Assembly: GCF_900094595.1 (NCBI RefSeq)
Contig: NZ_FMAD01000001.1
Coordinates: 620,001-684,000 of the forward strand
Length of the DNA: 64,000 nucleotides
Source of the DNA: Cupriavidus alkaliphilus
GTDB lineage: Bacteria > Pseudomonadota > Gammaproteobacteria > Burkholderiales > Burkholderiaceae
Direction: 5' to 3'
Shown here: positions 1 to 11,201 of the stretch, piece by piece
Layout of the letters: every line of letters begins with the position of its first letter
How positions within the stretch are numbered: position 1 is the first letter of the stretch
Notes under the pieces: generated by a model
Told to the model about the DNA's origin: nothing
Databases searched by the model: none
Seen by the model: only the letters and a program-made list of their open reading frames with translations
Made by a program: the position numbers and the translations under genes

Positions 1-504
1 GGCATCGACCTGGCGATCCTGGGTCTGGCCGAGCTGGATGGCCAGGGCAACGTCAATGTCAGCAAGTTCGGCGAAGGCGAGGGCGCGCTGATTGCCGGCG
101 TCGGCGGCTTCATCAACATTACCCAGAGCGCGCGCGCGGTGGTGTTCATGGGCACGCTGACGGCGGGCGGCCTGGAAGTGAGCGTCGGTGACGGCAGCCT
201 GCGGATCGTGCGCGAAGGCCGCGTGAAGAAGATCGTGCCGGAGGTCTCGCACCTGAGCTTCAACGGCCCCTATGTGGCATCGCTGGGCATCCCGGTGGTG
301 TACATCACCGAACGCGCGGTGTTCGAGATGCGCCCAAGTGCGGGCGGGGAGGGCGGGGAAGCCTGCCTCACGCTGGTGGAGATCGCTCCCGGCGTCGACC
401 TGCAGCGCGATGTGCTCGACCAGTGCGCCACGCCGGTGGCGGTGGCGCCCGACCTGCGCCAGATGGATGCGCGGCTGTTCCGGGCCGGCACCATGCGGCT
501 GTAA
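1..504 (+). CDS. CoA-transferase, C-terminal part (5' end outside window)
   Basis: The reading frame is open from the first base to TAA at 502 and gives the last 167 residues of a protein whose start lies upstream. Stretches such as LAELDGQGNVNVSKFG, GGFINITQSA and VFMGTLTAGGLEVSV match the C-terminal half of the YdiF/Pct-type acyl-CoA:acetate/3-ketoacid CoA-transferases, which move CoA between short-chain acids in the cytoplasm. The catalytic glutamate region is not in the window. The Bug-type receptor gene that follows on the same strand suggests a carboxylic-acid uptake and activation unit, but the 173-base gap leaves co-transcription open. Confidence 0.8.
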   Translation, partial: GIDLAILGLAELDGQGNVNVSKFGEGEGALIAGVGGFINITQSARAVVFMGTLTAGGLEVSVGDGSLRIVREGRVKKIVPEVSHLSFNGPYVASLGIPVVYITERAVFEMRPSAGGEGGEACLTLVEIAPGVDLQRDVLDQCATPVAVAPDLRQMDARLFRAGTMRL

Positions 505-677
505 CGGCCGCCGCACCACAACACCATTCCATCGGACGGGCCGGCCATGACCGGTTCCCAAGGAGGCACGCCAGATCTGTCATGACGTTACGCAACCGCA
601 GTCGCTTCATCCCGGCGCGGCCTGGGCCGCGCATCGATTCTGATTTATCGCGATTCACCGCAGGAAACAGTCACACC

Positions 678-1676
678 ATGCAGAACACCAGCCGCCGTAC
701 CTTCCAGCGCCGCCTGGGCGCCGTGCTCCTGAGCGCCACGCTGCCGCTCGCCGCCGCACCGGCTCTTGCCGAGTCCTACCCCAGCAAGCCGATCCGGCTG
801 GTGGTGCCGTTCCCGCCGGGCGGCCCGACCGACACCGCCGCGCGCATCATCGGCCAGAAGATGAGCGAAACGCTGAAGCAGCCGGTGGTGGTGGACAACC
901 GCCCCGGCGCCTCCGGCACCATCGGCGCCGAAAACGTCGCCAAGAGCCCCGCCGACGGTTACACCCTGCTGGTGCTGGCCACGCCCACGCTGCTGGCGCC
1001 GCACCTGATCAACCGCAAGGGCTATGACATCTTCAAGGACTTCACGCCCATCGGCGCGGCCTACGACCTGCCGATCGTGATGGTGGTCAATCCGCAGGCG
1101 ATGCCGGACGTGAACAGCCTGCAGCAGTACATCGCCAAGGCCAAGGCCAAGCCGGGCGCGCTCAACTACACCAGCGCCGGCAACGGCAGCTTCGGCCACC
1201 TGTCGACCGAGCTGCTGAAGAACCTGGGCAACTTCGACGTGCAGCACGTGCCGTACAAGGGCAGCGCGCCGGCCATCTCCGACCTGCTGGCCGGCCAGGT
1301 GCCGATGATGTTCTCGGACATGATCGCGGCGCTGCCGCATATCAAGGCCGGCAAGCTGCGTCCGATCGCGGTCGGATCGGGCAAGCGGGTCAGCTTTACG
1401 CCGGAGGTCAAGACGGTGGCCGAACAGGGCTTCGCGGGCTTCGATGCCACCGCATGGGGCGGGCTGCTGGCGCCGGCCGGCACGCCCAAGGAGGTGGTGG
1501 CGACGTTGTCGGCCGAGCTGAAGAAGGCGCTGGCCGACCCGACCGTGCAGCAGAAGATGCTGGGCGCCGGCACCGTGGCCGCCTATATGCCGCCGGAGCA
1601 GCTGGCCGCGCGCATGAAGGCCGACTACAGCAAATGGGGCAAGGTGATCCAGGACAACGGCATCCGCGGCGACTGA
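678..1676 (+). CDS. Bug-family (TctC-like) periplasmic solute-binding protein
   Basis: A protein of 332 residues. The reading frame is open further upstream, but the ATG at 678 follows an AGGAAACAG ribosome site and begins a clear export signal (SRRTFQRR twin-arginine-like motif, then a hydrophobic stretch ending APALA), so this start is chosen. The mature part opens YPSKPIRLVVPFPPGGPTD, the hallmark of the tripartite tricarboxylate receptor family that is greatly expanded in Burkholderiales. These proteins bind small carboxylates in the periplasm. No membrane TctA/TctB genes are adjacent, as is usual for Bug orphans. The ligand cannot be told from sequence. Confidence 0.92.
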   Translation: MQNTSRRTFQRRLGAVLLSATLPLAAAPALAESYPSKPIRLVVPFPPGGPTDTAARIIGQKMSETLKQPVVVDNRPGASGTIGAENVAKSPADGYTLLVLATPTLLAPHLINRKGYDIFKDFTPIGAAYDLPIVMVVNPQAMPDVNSLQQYIAKAKAKPGALNYTSAGNGSFGHLSTELLKNLGNFDVQHVPYKGSAPAISDLLAGQVPMMFSDMIAALPHIKAGKLRPIAVGSGKRVSFTPEVKTVAEQGFAGFDATAWGGLLAPAGTPKEVVATLSAELKKALADPTVQQKMLGAGTVAAYMPPEQLAARMKADYSKWGKVIQDNGIRGD

Positions 1677-2193
1677 GCGCGCGGATGACGACCCGGCGGC
1701 CCCGCTGCGGTTCAGGCGGGCTGCCGGCCCTGGGGCTGGCTCGCCGGCAGGGCGGGCAGCGCCGGCCTTGGCAACGCCGGCTGGCGGCCGGCCGCGGCCA
1801 GGCCCAGAAACTGGCTGGAGGTGCGCAGGAATTGCTGGCAGGTCTGGCGAAACAGCTCGAAGTCCATGTCGGTCCCGATGTGAAGAAGCCGCGCGGTCCG
1901 GCAGGGCCGCCGCGCCGCCGGCATCTTGCTTGGCCGATATGACAATGTCTTGACAATGGGCGCGCCGGCGCCGCCGCTGGCGCCGGCTTGTCGCGGCCGT
2001 CGCACGGCGGCGCCGGATCGCCCACTGCGGGGACAGAGATGCTAAAATCTAAGTCTTTGATTCTCATGGCCAAATGCTGTAGCCAGCAGGGCCGCGCCGG
2101 AACCTTGCCGGCGCCCGGCGAGATTCAGGGCGAGATGAGTTCCAGACGCGTATCCGTTTGTGCCGGGTTCGCCTCCCGCCAATACCGATACCC
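1677..2193. other. Intergenic region, leader of rhlE
   Basis: About 517 bases between the Bug gene and rhlE without a convincing gene. A 51-codon reading frame on the minus strand (1867 down to 1712, starting MDFELFRQTCQQFLRTSSQF) has no ribosome site and is left uncalled. A TAAAAT hexamer at 2043 could be a -10 element for rhlE, but no good -35 box lies at the right distance. Confidence 0.4.
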
Positions 2194-3696
<1,503 letters not shown>

Positions 3697-3718
3697 ACGG
3701 ATCGACGTTGTGCAGAGA

Positions 3719-3748
3719 ATGGCCCGCTTGTGCGGGCCATTTGTTTTT
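3719..3748. terminator. Intrinsic terminator between rhlE and gluQ
   Basis: Perfect 9-bp stem ATGGCCCGC / GCGGGCCAT (3719-3727 and 3732-3740) with a TTGT loop, followed by TTGTTTTT on the plus strand. It follows rhlE and also sits at the end of the convergent gluQ. Confidence 0.85.
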
Positions 3749-3755
3749 GCGGCGG

Positions 3756-4688
3756 CTAGACCGATGCCGGCAGCGGCAGCGTGGCCAGCCGCTCGCGCCA
3801 GCCGTCGGTGGCCCGCGCCAGCCAGTCCTGGACCGTGCCGGCGGGATTCGACAGTCCCAGGTGCGCGCCGGCCTCGCGCAGCGCGTCCAGCGGGGCGTTT
3901 GTGTCGATCGCCTGCGCGCCGCTCTGCTTGCTGAGCTTCTCGCCAAGCTGGTTCACCACCACCGGCACGTGCAGGTACGCCGGCGTGGGCAGGCCCAGCA
4001 GGTGCTGCAGGTGGATCTGCCGCGGCGTGGAGTCGAGCAGGTCGGCGCCGCGCACGATATGCGTGATGCCCTGCAGGCCGTCGTCGACCACCACCGCCAG
4101 CTGGTACGCCCATAGCCCGTCGGCGCGGCGCAGCACGAAGTCGCCCAGCTCGGTTTCCAGGTTCTGGCACTGGCGCCCCTGCCAGCGGTCGTCGAAACAC
4201 ACGACGGCGGCCGGCCCGTCCGGCACGCGCACGCGCCACGCGCGCGGCAGCCTGCCGTTCAGGCCGTGGCGGCAGGTGCCGGGATAGCCCAGGGTCTGGT
4301 GGCGTTCGCGCACGTGCGCCAGCGAATCGGCGATCTCTTTGCGCGAACAGCCGCACGGGTAGAGCTGCCCCGCGGCATCGAGCCGGCGCAGCGCCTCGGC
4401 ATAGTGCGGTTCGCGCCGGCTCTGCCACACCGGCGGCTCGTCGGGCGTCATGCCGACGCGCTCCAGCGTGTGCAGGATGTCGTGGTCCGCGTCGCGCACG
4501 CAGCGCGGCGTGTCGATGTCCTCGATGCGCACCAGCCATTGCCCGCCATGCGCGCGCGCGTCCAGCCAGCTGGCCAGCGCGGTCACCAGCGAGCCCATGT
4601 GCAGCGGCCCGGTGGGCGAGGGCGCGAAGCGGCCGCGATAGCCGCCCGCGGCGCTCTTCTGCACTGCCATTGCCGCCCTCTCTGCCAT
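3756..4688 (-). CDS. gluQ: Glutamyl-Q tRNA(Asp) synthetase
   Basis: A protein of 310 residues resembling the catalytic half of glutamyl-tRNA synthetase without an anticodon-binding domain, which is the hallmark of GluQ (YadB). This enzyme attaches glutamate to the queuosine base of tRNA-Asp. Visible are the HIGH-type motif ([12 protein letters not shown]), a KMSKS-type motif (KLSKQSG) and zinc-site cysteines in YPCGCSRKE and TCRH. The ATG at 4688 is 10 bases after the stop of the LysR gene, with GGATGGG as ribosome site; a second in-frame ATG at 4670 is the alternative. Probably co-transcribed with the LysR gene. Confidence 0.92.
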   Translation of the reverse strand: MAERAAMAVQKSAAGGYRGRFAPSPTGPLHMGSLVTALASWLDARAHGGQWLVRIEDIDTPRCVRDADHDILHTLERVGMTPDEPPVWQSRREPHYAEALRRLDAAGQLYPCGCSRKEIADSLAHVRERHQTLGYPGTCRHGLNGRLPRAWRVRVPDGPAAVVCFDDRWQGRQCQNLETELGDFVLRRADGLWAYQLAVVVDDGLQGITHIVRGADLLDSTPRQIHLQHLLGLPTPAYLHVPVVVNQLGEKLSKQSGAQAIDTNAPLDALREAGAHLGLSNPAGTVQDWLARATDGWRERLATLPLPASV

Positions 4689-4698
4689 CAGCCCATCC

Positions 4699-5619
4699 TC
4701 AGCCGGCGAAGTCGGGTTGCTGCAGCAGCGCCTGCGCCAGGCGCGGGTCTTCCAGCTTGCCGGCCCACCACTGCAGCGCCTTGCCGCGGTTGCTGGTGCG
4801 CCACGCCACCTTGAAGTTGCCCGGCGCGCGCACCTCGACGGTCTCGCGTGCCTGCAGCACGCCGCTCTCGATATGCGGCTGCGCCATCGGCGCCGGCAGC
4901 CAGCCGCAGCCGAGGCCGCGGATCTGCGCTTCGAGCTTGTCGCGCATGGTCGGCACCACCAGCACGTCCTGGCCCGCCAGCACGCCATGGGTGCGCGCCG
5001 GCAGGTTGCGCGAGGTGTCGCCCACGGCGACGATGCGGTGCCTGGCGATCTGGATCGTGGTGAGCGGGCCTTCCTCGGTGGCGAGCGGATGATGCGCGGC
5101 CACGGCGAACACGAACGGCATCGACCCCAGCGGCCGGATCTGGAAGCCCTGCGTGCTGGGCGCGTCGTAGGCGCCGCCGATCACCAGGTCGGCGCGGTTG
5201 CTGACCAGCGCGTCCCACGCGCCGCCCAGCACTTCCTTGGAAAAGCGCAGCCGGGTCGCGGTGTTCTCGGCGTAGAAGTCGTGGATCACCGGCAGCAGCG
5301 CGCGGAAGTTGATCAGGTCGTCGACCACGATGGTGAGGGTGGCCTCCCAGCCGGTGGCCAGGCGCTTGACGCGCCGCGCGAGGTCGTCGGCGGCGTGCAG
5401 CAGGTGGCGGCCCTCGTCGAGCAGGGCGCGGCCCGCGGGCGTGAGTTCGGCGCGATGGCGGCGCCGGTCGAACAGCAGCACGTCAAGGTCCTCTTCCAGC
5501 TTGCGTACCACGTAGGTCAGCGCGGAGGGGACCTTGCCCATCTCGTGGGCGGCGGCGGCAAAGCTGCCCTTGCGTTCGATGGCGTCGAGGACTTCGAGGG
5601 ATTCTAGCGAGAGGGCCAT
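4699..5619 (-). CDS. LysR-family transcriptional regulator
   Basis: A protein of 306 residues with an N-terminal winged helix-turn-helix ([20 protein letters not shown], residues 4-60) and a periplasmic-binding-protein-like effector domain. The frame is open upstream to 5757, but the domain begins at the ATG at 5619. It is divergent from the pirin gene across 152 bases, and a 15-bp palindrome abuts its own start codon, the usual layout for a LysR protein that represses itself and activates the divergent gene. The effector is unknown. Confidence 0.9.
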   Translation of the reverse strand: MALSLESLEVLDAIERKGSFAAAAHEMGKVPSALTYVVRKLEEDLDVLLFDRRRHRAELTPAGRALLDEGRHLLHAADDLARRVKRLATGWEATLTIVVDDLINFRALLPVIHDFYAENTATRLRFSKEVLGGAWDALVSNRADLVIGGAYDAPSTQGFQIRPLGSMPFVFAVAAHHPLATEEGPLTTIQIARHRIVAVGDTSRNLPARTHGVLAGQDVLVVPTMRDKLEAQIRGLGCGWLPAPMAQPHIESGVLQARETVEVRAPGNFKVAWRTSNRGKALQWWAGKLEDPRLAQALLQQPDFAG

Positions 5620-5620
5620 G

Positions 5621-5635
5621 TTCAGAAATTCTGAA
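5621..5635. promoter_or_regulatory. Palindromic operator, probably for the LysR regulator
   Basis: TTCAGAAATTCTGAA is a perfect inverted repeat with 7-bp arms around one central base, and a T-N11-A core can be drawn in it. It starts one base upstream of the LysR start codon in the LysR/pirin divergent region, so binding there would block LysR expression. Confidence 0.6.
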
Positions 5636-5771
5636 TGACTGCTTCTAAGGTGGTCCCCGTAAATATACGCCTGAAGGCCTAAACTGCCTAGCATCCAAAG
5701 CGAAAACGTATGCCGCAACACGGTTATCCAGACGGTGCTGTCGGCGAAAAGGCTCAAGGAGGGCCATCAAA

Positions 5772-6470
5772 ATGATTGAAATCAGAAAGTCCGCAGAGCG
5801 TGGGTACGCCGATCACGGCTGGCTGAAGTCCTATCATTCGTTCTCATTCGCCGACTATTACGACCCGCAGCATGTGCAGTTCGGGCCGCTGCGCGTGATC
5901 AACGAAGACCGCGTCGCGCCGGGCATGGGCTTTGGCACCCATGGCCACCGCGACATGGAAATCATCAGCTACGTGCTCGAAGGCGAGTTGGCGCACAAGG
6001 ACAGCATGGGCAACGGCAGCGTGATCCGCCCGGGTGACGTGCAGCGCATGAGCGCCGGCACCGGCGTGCGCCATTCGGAATACAACCACGCCGCGCACGA
6101 CACCACCCATTTCCTGCAGATCTGGATTGTGCCGGCCGAGAACGGCATCGACCCCGGCTACGAGGAAAAGCACTTCGACGCGGCCGACAAGCGCGGCAAG
6201 CTGCGCCTGGTGGCCAGCGCCGACGGTGCCGATGGCTCGGTGCTGGTGCACCAGGACATCCGGCTCTACGCCGGCCTGTTCGACGGCGAAGAAGCCGCCA
6301 CGCTGGCGCTGGCGCCGGGCCGCCGCGCCTATGTGCACGTGGCGCGCGGCCGGGTCGTGGTCAACGGCAAGGCGCTCGAGGCCGGCGACGCGGCCAGGCT
6401 GGAAGACGTGGCCGAGGTCGCGCTGTCCGGCGGCGACGGTGCCGAGGTGCTGGTGTTCGACCTGCCCTGA
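5772..6470 (+). CDS. Pirin-family bicupin protein
   Basis: A protein of 232 residues starting at ATG 5772 behind an AAGGAGGGCC ribosome site. The N-terminal cupin carries the pirin metal-binding pattern (GFGTHGHRDMEIISYVLEGE, and a later HSEYN). Some pirins are quercetin 2,3-dioxygenases and others have regulatory roles; the family name does not settle the function. The usual partner is a LysR regulator, as here. A strong hairpin terminator follows. Confidence 0.9.
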   Translation: MIEIRKSAERGYADHGWLKSYHSFSFADYYDPQHVQFGPLRVINEDRVAPGMGFGTHGHRDMEIISYVLEGELAHKDSMGNGSVIRPGDVQRMSAGTGVRHSEYNHAAHDTTHFLQIWIVPAENGIDPGYEEKHFDAADKRGKLRLVASADGADGSVLVHQDIRLYAGLFDGEEAATLALAPGRRAYVHVARGRVVVNGKALEAGDAARLEDVAEVALSGGDGAEVLVFDLP

Positions 6471-6493
6471 CATCGTTCGCGGCCCCATGCGAG

Positions 6494-6522
6494 AGCCCGC
6501 CCCATGGCGGGCTTTTGCTTTT
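6494..6522 (+). terminator. Intrinsic terminator after the pirin gene
   Basis: AGCCCGCC / GGCGGGCT stem (6494-6501 and 6506-6513) with a CCAT loop, followed by TTTGCTTTT. Confidence 0.85.
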
Positions 6523-6660
6523 GCGTGGCGCACCGGGGTGCCCGCGCGTAGCGCTGTGCTATCTTCTCGCTATGCATTGCGCCTGCGCCGGCACATCGCT
6601 GGCCAGTCGCGCCGGCCGGCCCGAACGGGCCGGCGTGCCCTTGGAGCACCCCGTACCAAG

Positions 6661-7665
6661 ATGACCTTTGTTTCCATTCTCCTGGCGCTGATTGCCGAGC
6701 AGTTCCGCGCCCTGGGCCGCAACAACCCGATCTACGAGATCGTGCGCGCGCTCGGCGACCGCGCCGAGCACGCCTTCGACACCGGCCGCCCGCGCGACGC
6801 CGCGCTGGCGTGGCTCACCGTGGTGCTGCCGCTGACCCTGGCGGTGATCGTGGTGCACTACCTGCTGGCGTCGATCAGCGTGGCGCTGACGCTCGCGTGG
6901 AACGTGCTGGTGCTGTACATGACGCTGGGCTTCCGCCAGTTCAGCCACTACTTCACCGACATCCACGAGGCGCTCAACCGCGACGACCTCCATACCGCGC
7001 GCACGCTGCTGCACGAGTGGACCGGGCTCGACACCGTCGAGATGCCGGTGTCCGAAATCGTGCGGCATACGCTGGAAGCGGCGATCATCGCCGTGCACCG
7101 GCACGTGTTCGGCGTGTTCTTCTGGTTCCTGGTGCCGGTCGGTCCGGGCGGGGTGGTGCTGTACCGCACCGCCGAATACCTGGGCCGCCACTGGAACCTG
7201 CCGTCGACCGAGCGCAGCCCGGCGCTGGGTCGCTTCGCCGCGCGCGCCTTCTACCTGCTGGACTGGATCCCGTCGCGGCTGACCTCGATCGGCTTTGCCA
7301 TCGTCGGCAACTTCGAGGACGCGGTCTACGCCTGGCGCAACCATGCGCGCAAGTGGAACGATGCCGTCAACGGCATCCTGCTGGCGAGCGGCGGCGGCGC
7401 GCTGGGCGTGCGGCTGGGCACGCCGCTGGCCGAGGACGATTCCACCGTGGTGCTGCGCACCAGCGTGGCCGGCCCGGCCGTGGACTACGCGCCCGGCATG
7501 GAAGACGCCGACGGCGCCAACGGCGGCCCGGAGCCGGCGCCGCCCGAGTTCGGCACCGAGCCCGGCGTGCGCACGCTGCAGTCGGCGGTGGGGCTGGTGT
7601 GGCGCGCGGTGGTGTTGTGGATGCTGCTGCTGGCGATGCTGTCGCTGGCGCTGTGGGTGGGTTGA
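6661..7665 (+). CDS. CobD/CbiB-family membrane protein
   Basis: A protein of 334 residues beginning at ATG 6661; the open frame upstream runs through the pirin gene and is not coding there. It has several hydrophobic segments (about residues 50-90, 150-175 and the last 25) and resembles the CobD/CbiB-AmpE group found as single genes in beta-proteobacteria. No other cobalamin genes are near, so a role in making the aminopropanol arm of B12 is not supported by context. Inner-membrane location is inferred from the hydrophobic pattern. Confidence 0.75.
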   Translation: MTFVSILLALIAEQFRALGRNNPIYEIVRALGDRAEHAFDTGRPRDAALAWLTVVLPLTLAVIVVHYLLASISVALTLAWNVLVLYMTLGFRQFSHYFTDIHEALNRDDLHTARTLLHEWTGLDTVEMPVSEIVRHTLEAAIIAVHRHVFGVFFWFLVPVGPGGVVLYRTAEYLGRHWNLPSTERSPALGRFAARAFYLLDWIPSRLTSIGFAIVGNFEDAVYAWRNHARKWNDAVNGILLASGGGALGVRLGTPLAEDDSTVVLRTSVAGPAVDYAPGMEDADGANGGPEPAPPEFGTEPGVRTLQSAVGLVWRAVVLWMLLLAMLSLALWVG

Positions 7666-7707
7666 GCGGCGCCTGGCCGGCAAGCGCGGCAGGCTGATCC
7701 AGGCAGG

Positions 7708-8013
7708 TCAGGCGCGGGCCGCGCCGCAGCGCCAGCACGCGCCGAACTGCGCCTCGTGCCATTCGCCGCAACGGTCGCATTGCCAGCTGGGCCCCGGCAC
7801 CGGGTTGGCCGCGGCATTGAGCACCGCCCACGCCTGCGCCTCCATCTCGTCGTCCACCAGCCACACCTGCGGCGCGCTCTCGCGGAACGGGATTTCGCCG
7901 GTCGCGCCGGCCAGCCAGGTATTGCGCAGTTCCGCCCGGATGCCGGCCGCGCGCAGGACGTTTTGGCAATGGGCCGCGTGGACGAGGGACGTTGCGGACA
8001 GCAGAAGTTTCAT
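7708..8013 (-). CDS. DUF2007 domain protein with a C-terminal zinc ribbon
   Basis: A protein of 101 residues. The N-terminal half (LLLSATSLVHAAHCQNVLRA...LVDDEMEAQAWAVL) has the GlnB-like fold signature of DUF2007. The C-terminal part holds two CxxC pairs (CDRCGEWHEAQFGACWRCG), a probable zinc ribbon. Function unknown. It lies downstream of rsgA on the same strand with a 43-base gap. Confidence 0.75.
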   Translation of the reverse strand: MKLLLSATSLVHAAHCQNVLRAAGIRAELRNTWLAGATGEIPFRESAPQVWLVDDEMEAQAWAVLNAAANPVPGPSWQCDRCGEWHEAQFGACWRCGAARA

Positions 8014-8056
8014 GACAGCGCACCGGGAACCCTGGTGCGCTTACCTTACCACGGCT

Positions 8057-9028
8057 TCACCACGGTTTCTGCTGGCTGGATTCGTGCAGCAACTGCGTGT
8101 AGAGCTGGTGCCGGCGTTCCGAGATGTCGCCGGCGGCCACCGCGGCCAGCACGCCGCAGCCTGGCTCGTTGACGTGATGGCAGTTGTAGAAGCGGCACGC
8201 GGTCAGCAGCGGGCGGAACTCGGGGAAGGCGCGTTCCAGCATGCCCTCGCTGAGATGGTAGAGGCCGAACTCCTGGAAGCCCGGCGAATCGATCAGCGCC
8301 CCCTGGCGCCCATCGACGGTACCCCAGTCCTGCGGCAGATGGTAGAGCCGGGTGAAGGTGGTGGTGTGCTTGCCCGAATCGAGCTTGGCCGAGATCTCGC
8401 GGGTCTGCGCGTCGACGCCCGGGATCAGCAGGTTCAGCAGCGACGACTTGCCCATGCCCGACTGGCCGATCAGGATGCTGGCCAGCCCCGCCACGCGCGG
8501 CCGCAGCGCGGCCAGCGCCTGCGCCGGATCGGCGCGCACCGACAGCTCCAGCGTGTCGTAGCCCAGCCCGCGGTACAGCGCCAGGCGGCCGCGCGCTTCT
8601 TCCAGCCGCTCGGGCAGGTCGGTCTTGTTGAGCACCACCAGCGGCCGGATCCCGAGCGCCTCGGCCGAGACCAGCGCGCGCCCGAGCAGGTCTTCGGAGA
8701 AACCCGGCTCGGTGGCCAGCACGATGATGACCTGGTCGATATTGGCCGCCAGCAGCTTGGACTTGAACTGGTCCGAGCGGTGCAGCAGGTTCTTGCGCGG
8801 CGAAACCCCGGTGATCACGCACTGGTCGGCGGCGGCGCGCTCGACGCTGACGTGGTCGCCCACCGCGCAGTCGCTCTTCTTGCCGCGCGGGAAGGCGTGC
8901 ATGCGCGCGCCGTCCTCCAGCTCGACCACGTAGTGGCGGCCGTGGGCGGCGATGATCAGCGCGGATTCGGTCGGGTTGCCGGCCGGGGTGCCGCCCCCGG
9001 CGTTGCGGTGACGCGTGGCGCGGCTCAT
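8057..9028 (-). CDS. rsgA: Small-ribosomal-subunit biogenesis GTPase RsgA
   Basis: A protein of 323 residues. It has an N-terminal OB domain, a circularly permuted GTPase domain (NKTD comes before the P-loop GQSGMGKSS, then [10 protein letters not shown]) and a C-terminal zinc site (C-x-YNCHH...EPGC). RsgA checks late 30S assembly. Its ATG overlaps the stop codon of the M48 protease gene by four bases (ATGA, 9025-9028), so the two are translationally coupled. Confidence 0.95.
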   Translation of the reverse strand: MSRATRHRNAGGGTPAGNPTESALIIAAHGRHYVVELEDGARMHAFPRGKKSDCAVGDHVSVERAAADQCVITGVSPRKNLLHRSDQFKSKLLAANIDQVIIVLATEPGFSEDLLGRALVSAEALGIRPLVVLNKTDLPERLEEARGRLALYRGLGYDTLELSVRADPAQALAALRPRVAGLASILIGQSGMGKSSLLNLLIPGVDAQTREISAKLDSGKHTTTFTRLYHLPQDWGTVDGRQGALIDSPGFQEFGLYHLSEGMLERAFPEFRPLLTACRFYNCHHVNEPGCGVLAAVAAGDISERRHQLYTQLLHESSQQKPW

Positions 9029-10272
9029 GCGTGCGCCAGCAGGCGGTCGATCCGCTGTGCCGCGGGCGGATGCGAGTAGTAGAAGGCGCTGTAGAGCGGG
9101 TCGGGCGTCAGCGTCGAGGCGTTGTCCTTGTACAGCTTCACCAGCGCCGACACCAGGTGGCTGGCATCGGTCTGGTCGGCGGCAAAGGCATCGGCCTCGA
9201 ACTCATGGCGGCGCGACGACTGGCTCGACAGCGGCCCCAGCAGGAACGTGAAGACCGGCAGCGTCAGGAAGAACAGCACCAGCGCCAGCGCGCTGTTGGA
9301 CACGCCCAGGTTGGGCGCCACCCCCAGCCCGGTGTAGAACCAGCTGCGCGTCGCCAGCCAGCCCAGCAGCGCCAGGAATACCAGACTCAGCGCGAAGGTC
9401 ACGGCGATGCGCTTGGCCACGTGGCGGCGCTTGAAGTGACCCAGCTCGTGCGCCAGCACCGCCTCGATCTCGTCGCCCGACAGGCGCGACAGCAGCGTGT
9501 CGAAGAAAACGATGCGCTTGGCGGCGCCGAAACCGGTGAAGTACGCATTGCCGTGCGCGCTGCGCTTGCTGCCGTCCATCACGAACAGCCCCTTGCTGGC
9601 AAAGCCGCAGCGCTGCATCAGGCTCTCGATGCGCTGGCGCAGCGAGGCGTCGTCGAGCGGCTCGAACTTGTTGAACAGCGGTGCGATAAAGGTCGGGAAC
9701 ACCACCAGCAGGAACAGGTTGAACGCCATCCACACCAGCCAGGTCCACACCCACCACAGCGAACCGGCGCGCTCCATCAGCCACAGCACCGCCAGCAGCA
9801 GCGGCAGGCCCAGCGCGCTGGCGACCAGCAGCATCTTGACCAGGTCGGCCAGCCACAGCCCGAAGGTCATCTTGTTGAAGCCGAAACGTTGCTCGATGCC
9901 GAACTGGCCATACAGCGAGAACGGCAGGTCGACCAGCCCGCCGATCAGCGCCACGCTGGCCACCAGCGCCACGCCGTAGGCGTAGCCCGGGCCGAAGGCC
10001 TCCAGCCAGAACTGGTTGAGCCACTGCAGCAAGCCCAGCATGGTGAAGGCGATCAGCACCGCGGCGCCGGCCAGCACCTCCAGCATCGACAGCCGCGTGC
10101 GGGCGATGGTGTAGTCGGCGGCCTTCTGGTGCGAGGCCAGGCTGATGGTGTCGGCAAAGCGCGCCGGCACGGCGTGGCGGTGCTGCGCGACATGGCGCAC
10201 CTGGCGCGCGGCCAGCCACAGCTTGGTCAGCACCATCAGCACCAGGGCGGCGAGAAAGACAATCGTGAACAT
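9025..10272 (-). CDS. M48-family (Ste24-like) membrane zinc metalloprotease
   Basis: A protein of 415 residues with about seven hydrophobic segments, the zinc motif HELGH and the downstream glutamate ligand in EFEADAFA. It resembles CAAX-prenyl-protease-1/Ste24-type integral membrane proteases, which act in bacterial membrane protein quality control. ATG at 10272 is preferred (AAGGCGC upstream); a TTG two codons earlier is possible. It overlaps rsgA by 4 bases and is divergent from orn across 221 bases. Confidence 0.92.
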   Translation of the reverse strand: MFTIVFLAALVLMVLTKLWLAARQVRHVAQHRHAVPARFADTISLASHQKAADYTIARTRLSMLEVLAGAAVLIAFTMLGLLQWLNQFWLEAFGPGYAYGVALVASVALIGGLVDLPFSLYGQFGIEQRFGFNKMTFGLWLADLVKMLLVASALGLPLLLAVLWLMERAGSLWWVWTWLVWMAFNLFLLVVFPTFIAPLFNKFEPLDDASLRQRIESLMQRCGFASKGLFVMDGSKRSAHGNAYFTGFGAAKRIVFFDTLLSRLSGDEIEAVLAHELGHFKRRHVAKRIAVTFALSLVFLALLGWLATRSWFYTGLGVAPNLGVSNSALALVLFFLTLPVFTFLLGPLSSQSSRRHEFEADAFAADQTDASHLVSALVKLYKDNASTLTPDPLYSAFYYSHPPAAQRIDRLLAHA

Positions 10273-10493
10273 CGGCAAGCGCCTTGTGGGTGCGGGCGCC
10301 CGTCGTTGCAGGCGACGGGTGCCCGTGGGGACCGCGCCGCGGGGTGGGGCAGGCGGCGGTCCGGGAATTCCGGAAAACGGCGCCGCGCTGGTGCGCAGTC
10401 AGCCGTCCCGGACGGATATGCGAGAATTATAAATTGTTCGCGCCCGGCCCCGCCGCGGCCGCTTCCCCGAAATCCCTATCTCCCGCAGTCCCG

Positions 10494-11120
10494 ATGACAA
10501 GCCAAGCCGCCGCCAAATCCGTCAAAAGCGAAAACAACCTGATCTGGCTGGACATGGAAATGACCGGCCTGCAGCCGGATACCGACCGCATTATCGAAGT
10601 GGCGGTGGTGATTACCGACTCCGAGCTCAATATCCTGGCCGAAGGCCCGGTGCTGGTGATCCACCAGAGCGATGCCGTGCTCGACGGCATGGACAACTGG
10701 AACAAGGGCACCCACGGCCGCTCGGGCCTGATCGACAAGGTCAAGGCCTCGACCCTGACCGAAGAGCAGGCCGAAGCCGAACTGCTGGCCTTCCTCAAGC
10801 GCTGGGTGCCGGCGGGCAAGTCGCCGATGTGCGGCAACTCGATCTGCCAGGACCGCCGCTTCATGGCGCGCTACATGCCCAAGCTGGAAGCGTTCTTCCA
10901 CTACCGCAACCTCGACGTGTCCACGCTCAAGGAGCTGTGCAAGCGCTGGGAGCCGGTCATCCACAAGGGCTTCGTCAAGCGCCAGCTGCACACGGCGCTG
11001 GCCGACATCCTGGAGTCGGTGGAAGAGCTGCGCTACTACCGCACCCACTTTATCCGCCACGCCGCGCCCGGCGCGGCGCCTTCCGGCGAGGCGCCGGCTG
11101 CCGGCACGCCGGCGCAGTAA
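10494..11120 (+). CDS. orn: Oligoribonuclease
   Basis: A protein of 208 residues with the DEDDh exonuclease motifs (WLDMEMTGL, then NSICQDRRF, then HTALADI). Orn degrades 2-5 nucleotide RNAs and pGpG. It is longer than the E. coli enzyme because of an Ala/Pro-rich tail (from about residue 185). ATG at 10494 is chosen because the conserved region begins soon after; the open frame upstream is not conserved. Confidence 0.95.
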   Translation: MTSQAAAKSVKSENNLIWLDMEMTGLQPDTDRIIEVAVVITDSELNILAEGPVLVIHQSDAVLDGMDNWNKGTHGRSGLIDKVKASTLTEEQAEAELLAFLKRWVPAGKSPMCGNSICQDRRFMARYMPKLEAFFHYRNLDVSTLKELCKRWEPVIHKGFVKRQLHTALADILESVEELRYYRTHFIRHAAPGAAPSGEAPAAGTPAQ

Positions 11121-11201
11121 GCGGAGCGCGGCACCCGCACGCATCCCACCATTTCCGGCGCGCCGTTCCGTGCAGGCGGCGCGTTGCCCGCCCGCCTGCC
11201 C

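Noticed and set aside
1712-1867. A 51-codon gene on the minus strand before rhlE
   Set aside because: No ribosome site and no recognisable similarity; left as intergenic.
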